Source: Burkholderia ambifaria AMMD
GTDB taxonomy: Bacteria; Pseudomonadota; Gammaproteobacteria; Burkholderiales; Burkholderiaceae
DNA length: 64,000 bases
Direction: 5' to 3'
Assembly (NCBI RefSeq): GCF_000203915.1
Contig: NC_008392.1
Span: forward strand, 930,001-994,000
Below are positions 62,301-64,000 of this stretch, piece after piece. Within the stretch, counting starts at the first letter, position 1. Every line of letters begins with the position of its first letter. Both the position numbers and the translations under genes were made by a program. The notes beneath the pieces are model-generated. The model was given only the letters and a program-made list of their open reading frames with translations, had not been told where the DNA came from and did no database searches.

Positions 62301-64000
62301 CGAGTCGGTGGTCAGCGCAACGCTGGGCGGCGCGGCCGAGGTATCGAGCGTGAAGCTAAGCGATGTAGCTGACGATGTGTTGCCGGCCACGTCGATCTGG
62401 CGGACTTGAACGTTGTTCAACCCTTCGACGGCACTGAAGCTTGTGTTCCAGTGCACCCCGTTGTCGATGCTGTACTGAACGGTGGCGCCGGCTTCGGTGC
62501 CAGTGACGTTTAGCGTACCGACGTTGGTGATGTGGTCGGTGGCGCTGCTACCGGAGTCGCTCGTGAGCGCGATACCGGGCGCGGCAGCCGACGTATCGAG
62601 CGTAAAGCTGAGCGAGGTCGGGGTAGACGTGTTGCCCGAAACATCGATCTGCCGAACCTGCACGTTGTTCAGTCCTTCGACGGCGCTCAAGCTCGTGTTC
62701 CAATGGGCCCCGTTATCGACGCTGTACTGAACGGTGGCGCCCGTCTCGATGCCAGTGACGTTCAGCGTACCGACATTGGTGATGTGGTCGGTGGCATTGC
62801 TGCCGGAATCGGTCGTCAATGCAACGCCGGGCGCAGCAGCCGAGGTATCGAGCGTGAAGCTGAAAGAGGTCGGGGCGGACGTATTACCCGCGACATCGAT
62901 CTGCCGAACTTGCACATTGTTCAGCCCTTCGACGGCGCTGAAACTCGTACTCCAATGTGACCCGTTATCGATACTGTACTGAACGGTTGCGCCGGTCTCG
63001 ATGCCAGTGACGTTCAATGTACCGACATTGGAGATGTGGTCCGTGGCGCTGCTACCGGAATCACTCGTGAGCGCGACACCGGGCGCAGCAGCCGAGGTGT
63101 CGAGCGTGAAGCTGAGCGATGTGGGAGCCGATGTATTGCCTGCGATATCGGTCTGCCGAACCTGTACGTCATTCACACCTTCGACGGCGTTGAAGCTGGT
63201 GTTCCAGGTGTGGCCACCATCCGTCGAGTATTCGATCGTGGCGCCGGTTTCGACACCGGTGAGATTCAGCGTGCCGACGTTGGTGATGTGGTCGCTGACA
63301 TTGCTGCCGGAATCGGTGGTCAGCGCGACACCCGGCGCAGCGGCCGAGGTGTCGAGCGTGAAGCTGAGAGATGTAGCTGACGATGTGTTGCCCGCGACAT
63401 CGATCTGCCGAACCTGGACATTGTTCAGCCCTTCGACGGCGCTGAAACTCGTGTTCCAATGCGCGCCGTTGTCGACGCTGTACTGCACGGTGGCGCCGGT
63501 TTCGATGCCTGAGAGGTTCAGCGTGCCGACGTTGGTGACTTGATCGGTCGAGCTACTGCCGGAATCCGCGGTCAGGGCGACACCGGGCGCGGCAGCCGAG
63601 GTATCGAGCATGAAGCTGAACGAGCTCGGGTCCGACGTATTGCCTGCGACATCGGTCTGCCGAATTTGTACATTGTTCACGCCTTCGACGGCATTGAAAC
63701 TGGTGTTCCAGGTATGACCGCCATCGATCGAGTATTCGACCGTGGCGCCGGTTTCAACACCGGTGAGATTCAACGTGCCAACATTGGTGATGTGATCGGT
63801 GGCGCTGCTACCGGAATCGCTCGTGAGCGCGACGCCGGGCGCGGCGGCCGAGGTATCGAGCGTGAAGTTGAACGAGGTCGGGGCCGACGTGTTGCCCGCG
63901 ACATCGGTTTGCCGAATCCGTACGTCGTTCACGCCTTCGACCGCGTTGAAACTAGTGTTCCAGGTGTGGCCGCCATCGGTCGAGTATTCGACCGTGGCGC
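59388..64000 (-). CDS. Giant Ig-like repeat adhesin, C-terminal part (5' end beyond the window)
   Basis: The frame is open from the window's right edge to the TGA at 59388, about 1537 codons. From right to left come eleven complete 84-residue Ig-like repeats plus one partial, then a 557-residue C-terminal region. That region has a related non-repeat module (SWQYNQGTHTLTANTDTSNV), an Ig-like unit, an RTX-type calcium segment (GDDQLTGSAGNDLFVF), and beta-rich units (GFGAGDALDLTDVLFGDHTT) ending PHIQEV. The RTX-like part and absence of a barrel point to type I secretion, as in BapA/LapA biofilm adhesins. The internal Met at 63932 is not a start. The TolC gene follows. Confidence 0.88.
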   Translation of the reverse strand, partial: ATVEYSTDGGHTWNTSFNAVEGVNDVRIRQTDVAGNTSAPTSFNFTLDTSAAAPGVALTSDSGSSATDHITNVGTLNLTGVETGATVEYSIDGGHTWNTSFNAVEGVNNVQIRQTDVAGNTSDPSSFSFMLDTSAAAPGVALTADSGSSSTDQVTNVGTLNLSGIETGATVQYSVDNGAHWNTSFSAVEGLNNVQVRQIDVAGNTSSATSLSFTLDTSAAAPGVALTTDSGSNVSDHITNVGTLNLTGVETGATIEYSTDGGHTWNTSFNAVEGVNDVQVRQTDIAGNTSAPTSLSFTLDTSAAAPGVALTSDSGSSATDHISNVGTLNVTGIETGATVQYSIDNGSHWSTSFSAVEGLNNVQVRQIDVAGNTSAPTSFSFTLDTSAAAPGVALTTDSGSNATDHITNVGTLNVTGIETGATVQYSVDNGAHWNTSLSAVEGLNNVQVRQIDVSGNTSTPTSLSFTLDTSAAAPGIALTSDSGSSATDHITNVGTLNVTGTEAGATVQYSIDNGVHWNTSFSAVEGLNNVQVRQIDVAGNTSSATSLSFTLDTSAAPPSVALTTDSGNSATDHITNVGTLNLSGIENGATVQYSIDNGAHWNTSFSAVAGVNNVQVREIDIAGNTSSATSFSFTLDTSVAAPGVALTADSGSSATDHITNVGTLNLSGIETGATVQYSVDNGAHWSTSFGALEGVNNVQVRQIDVAGNTSSATSLSFTLDTSAAAPGVALTTDSGTSATDHITSVGTLNVTGTETGATVQYSVDNGAHWNTSFSAVQGVNNVQVREIDIAGNTSSPTSFSFTLDTSAAAPVVALTTDSGTSATDHITNVGTLNLSGIETGATVQYSVDNGAHWNTSFSAVEGLNNVQVRQIDVAGNTSSATSLSFTLDTSAAAPGVALTTDSGSSATDHITNVGTLNLSGIETGATVQYSVDNGAHWNSSFSATEGVNNLQVRQVDIAGNISNATSLSFTLDTTAPSTLSWQYNQGTHTLTANTDTSNVWKVLIHDNTTNADYTATQQTAGTWTYTQQSLNLNKDSLTVTEWDTAGNSRSLTQTAPAGVAGSEINLALTDPSGHAADLAVTIAGIPSGWTLNAGTDLGHGTWLVPTNDLGALTITPAASFTGATVLTVTETWTAADGTHAAATIADNVEAYAANAPIFAWSGDDQLTGSAGNDLFVFSQPIGADTLHTFDLAADKIDLVGFTGIANFSDVQAHLADDANGNAVITLGDGATITVTGVHSADLTGNNFVFDQEPVVQNAGVMTVSDGAMLPIGGIVENTGTIALGSTGDITRFEILPKSATLEGGGHVTLSDDAHNVVFGSTPDATLVNVDNTITGAGQLGAGQLTLVNEGTIVADGANALVIDTGTHAVANAGTLEATGSGGLVIESAVNNTGNLWANNGNLTIHGDVTGAGSATISGGATLEFGGASAENTTFADGAAGTLKLDHSAGFTGTVSGFGAGDALDLTDVLFGDHTTLSFTANDTGTGGTLTVSDGAHTAQVALQGNLAGGSFQLSHDQGSGTVITYVPPPLPHIQEV
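61062..64000 (-). repeat. Tandem array of 252-bp (84-residue) Ig-like repeats
   Basis: Eleven full units run from 61062 to 63833 with an exact period of 252 bp and no indels, and a twelfth continues past the window edge. The consensus begins VALTTDSGSSATDHITNVGT and ends SLSFTLDTSAAAPG. Units fall into mixed subtypes (VDNGAHW versus TDGGHTW; SSATS, SAPTS or STPTS). The DNA differs mostly at silent positions, which suggests older duplication with some conversion. The array is a likely site of copy-number variation. Confidence 0.92.

Noticed and set aside
61146..63543. Several similar plus-strand ORFs of 60-180 codons within the adhesin repeats
   Set aside because: They recur every 252 bp as antisense readings of each Ig-like unit and are not independent genes.
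61062..64000. CRISPR array or intergenic satellite suggested by regularly spaced repeats on the right
   Set aside because: The period is 252 bp, all units are coding in one frame and carry an Ig-like consensus. There are no 28-37-bp repeats with unique spacers.

Overview
The window is about 64 kb of very GC-rich DNA (strong G/C third-position bias). Its family content, gene order and leader sequences suggest a Burkholderia-type beta-proteobacterium, probably a secondary replicon carrying mostly accessory metabolism and surface functions. That taxonomic call is inference. I see no rRNA, tRNA, insertion sequence, phage or CRISPR feature.

Plant-sugar block (1-13.6 kb): a 5'-truncated GH42 beta-galactosidase and a Set-type sugar efflux permease (+) face a secreted GH53 endo-galactanase and a mutarotase (-). 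The mutarotase gene lies just behind xylR. Divergent from xylR is the complete isomerase-route xylose operon xylA-xylB-xylF-xylG-xylH. Together these genes would degrade pectic galactan, take up xylose by an ABC importer and feed it to xylulose-5-phosphate. A redox and regulator block follows (13.6-23 kb): LysR / PdxI-like aldo-keto reductase, cupin, NmrA-like reductase / LysR, DUF72 with a small membrane protein, a PAP2 phosphatase lipoprotein fused to an autotransporter-type repeat, and a membrane diguanylate cyclase.

Nitrogen and amine catabolism (23.3-47.2 kb): a minus-strand set (GNAT, ghrA, class III aminotransferase, Lrp regulator, gabD-like dehydrogenase) is divergent from a HAD dehalogenase. 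A chemoreceptor with a good FliA-type promoter sits between this set and a plus-strand array. The array holds a Tat-exported peptide-type binding protein, two permeases, a fused double ATPase, three FAD amine or amino-acid oxidases (two are PuuB-like paralogues of identical length), a cupin-less AraC regulator behind a 16-codon leader ORF, a bicupin, a PuuC-like aldehyde dehydrogenase, an M20 amidohydrolase and a second GNAT paralogous to the first. My reading is a sense, swim, import and oxidise module for an acylated amine, peptide or opine-like substrate. The substrate is unknown.

Surface and secretion block (47.2-64 kb): a Tat lipoprotein with alginate-lyase, Fn3 and LamG domains, a TonB-dependent siderophore-type receptor convergent with a receiver-AraC response regulator, an AT-richer 0.9 kb intergenic region, a 1204-residue trimeric autotransporter, a TolC-type outer-membrane channel, and the C-terminal 1.5 thousand residues of a giant adhesin. 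The adhesin carries at least eleven 84-residue Ig-like repeats and runs off the right edge of the window.
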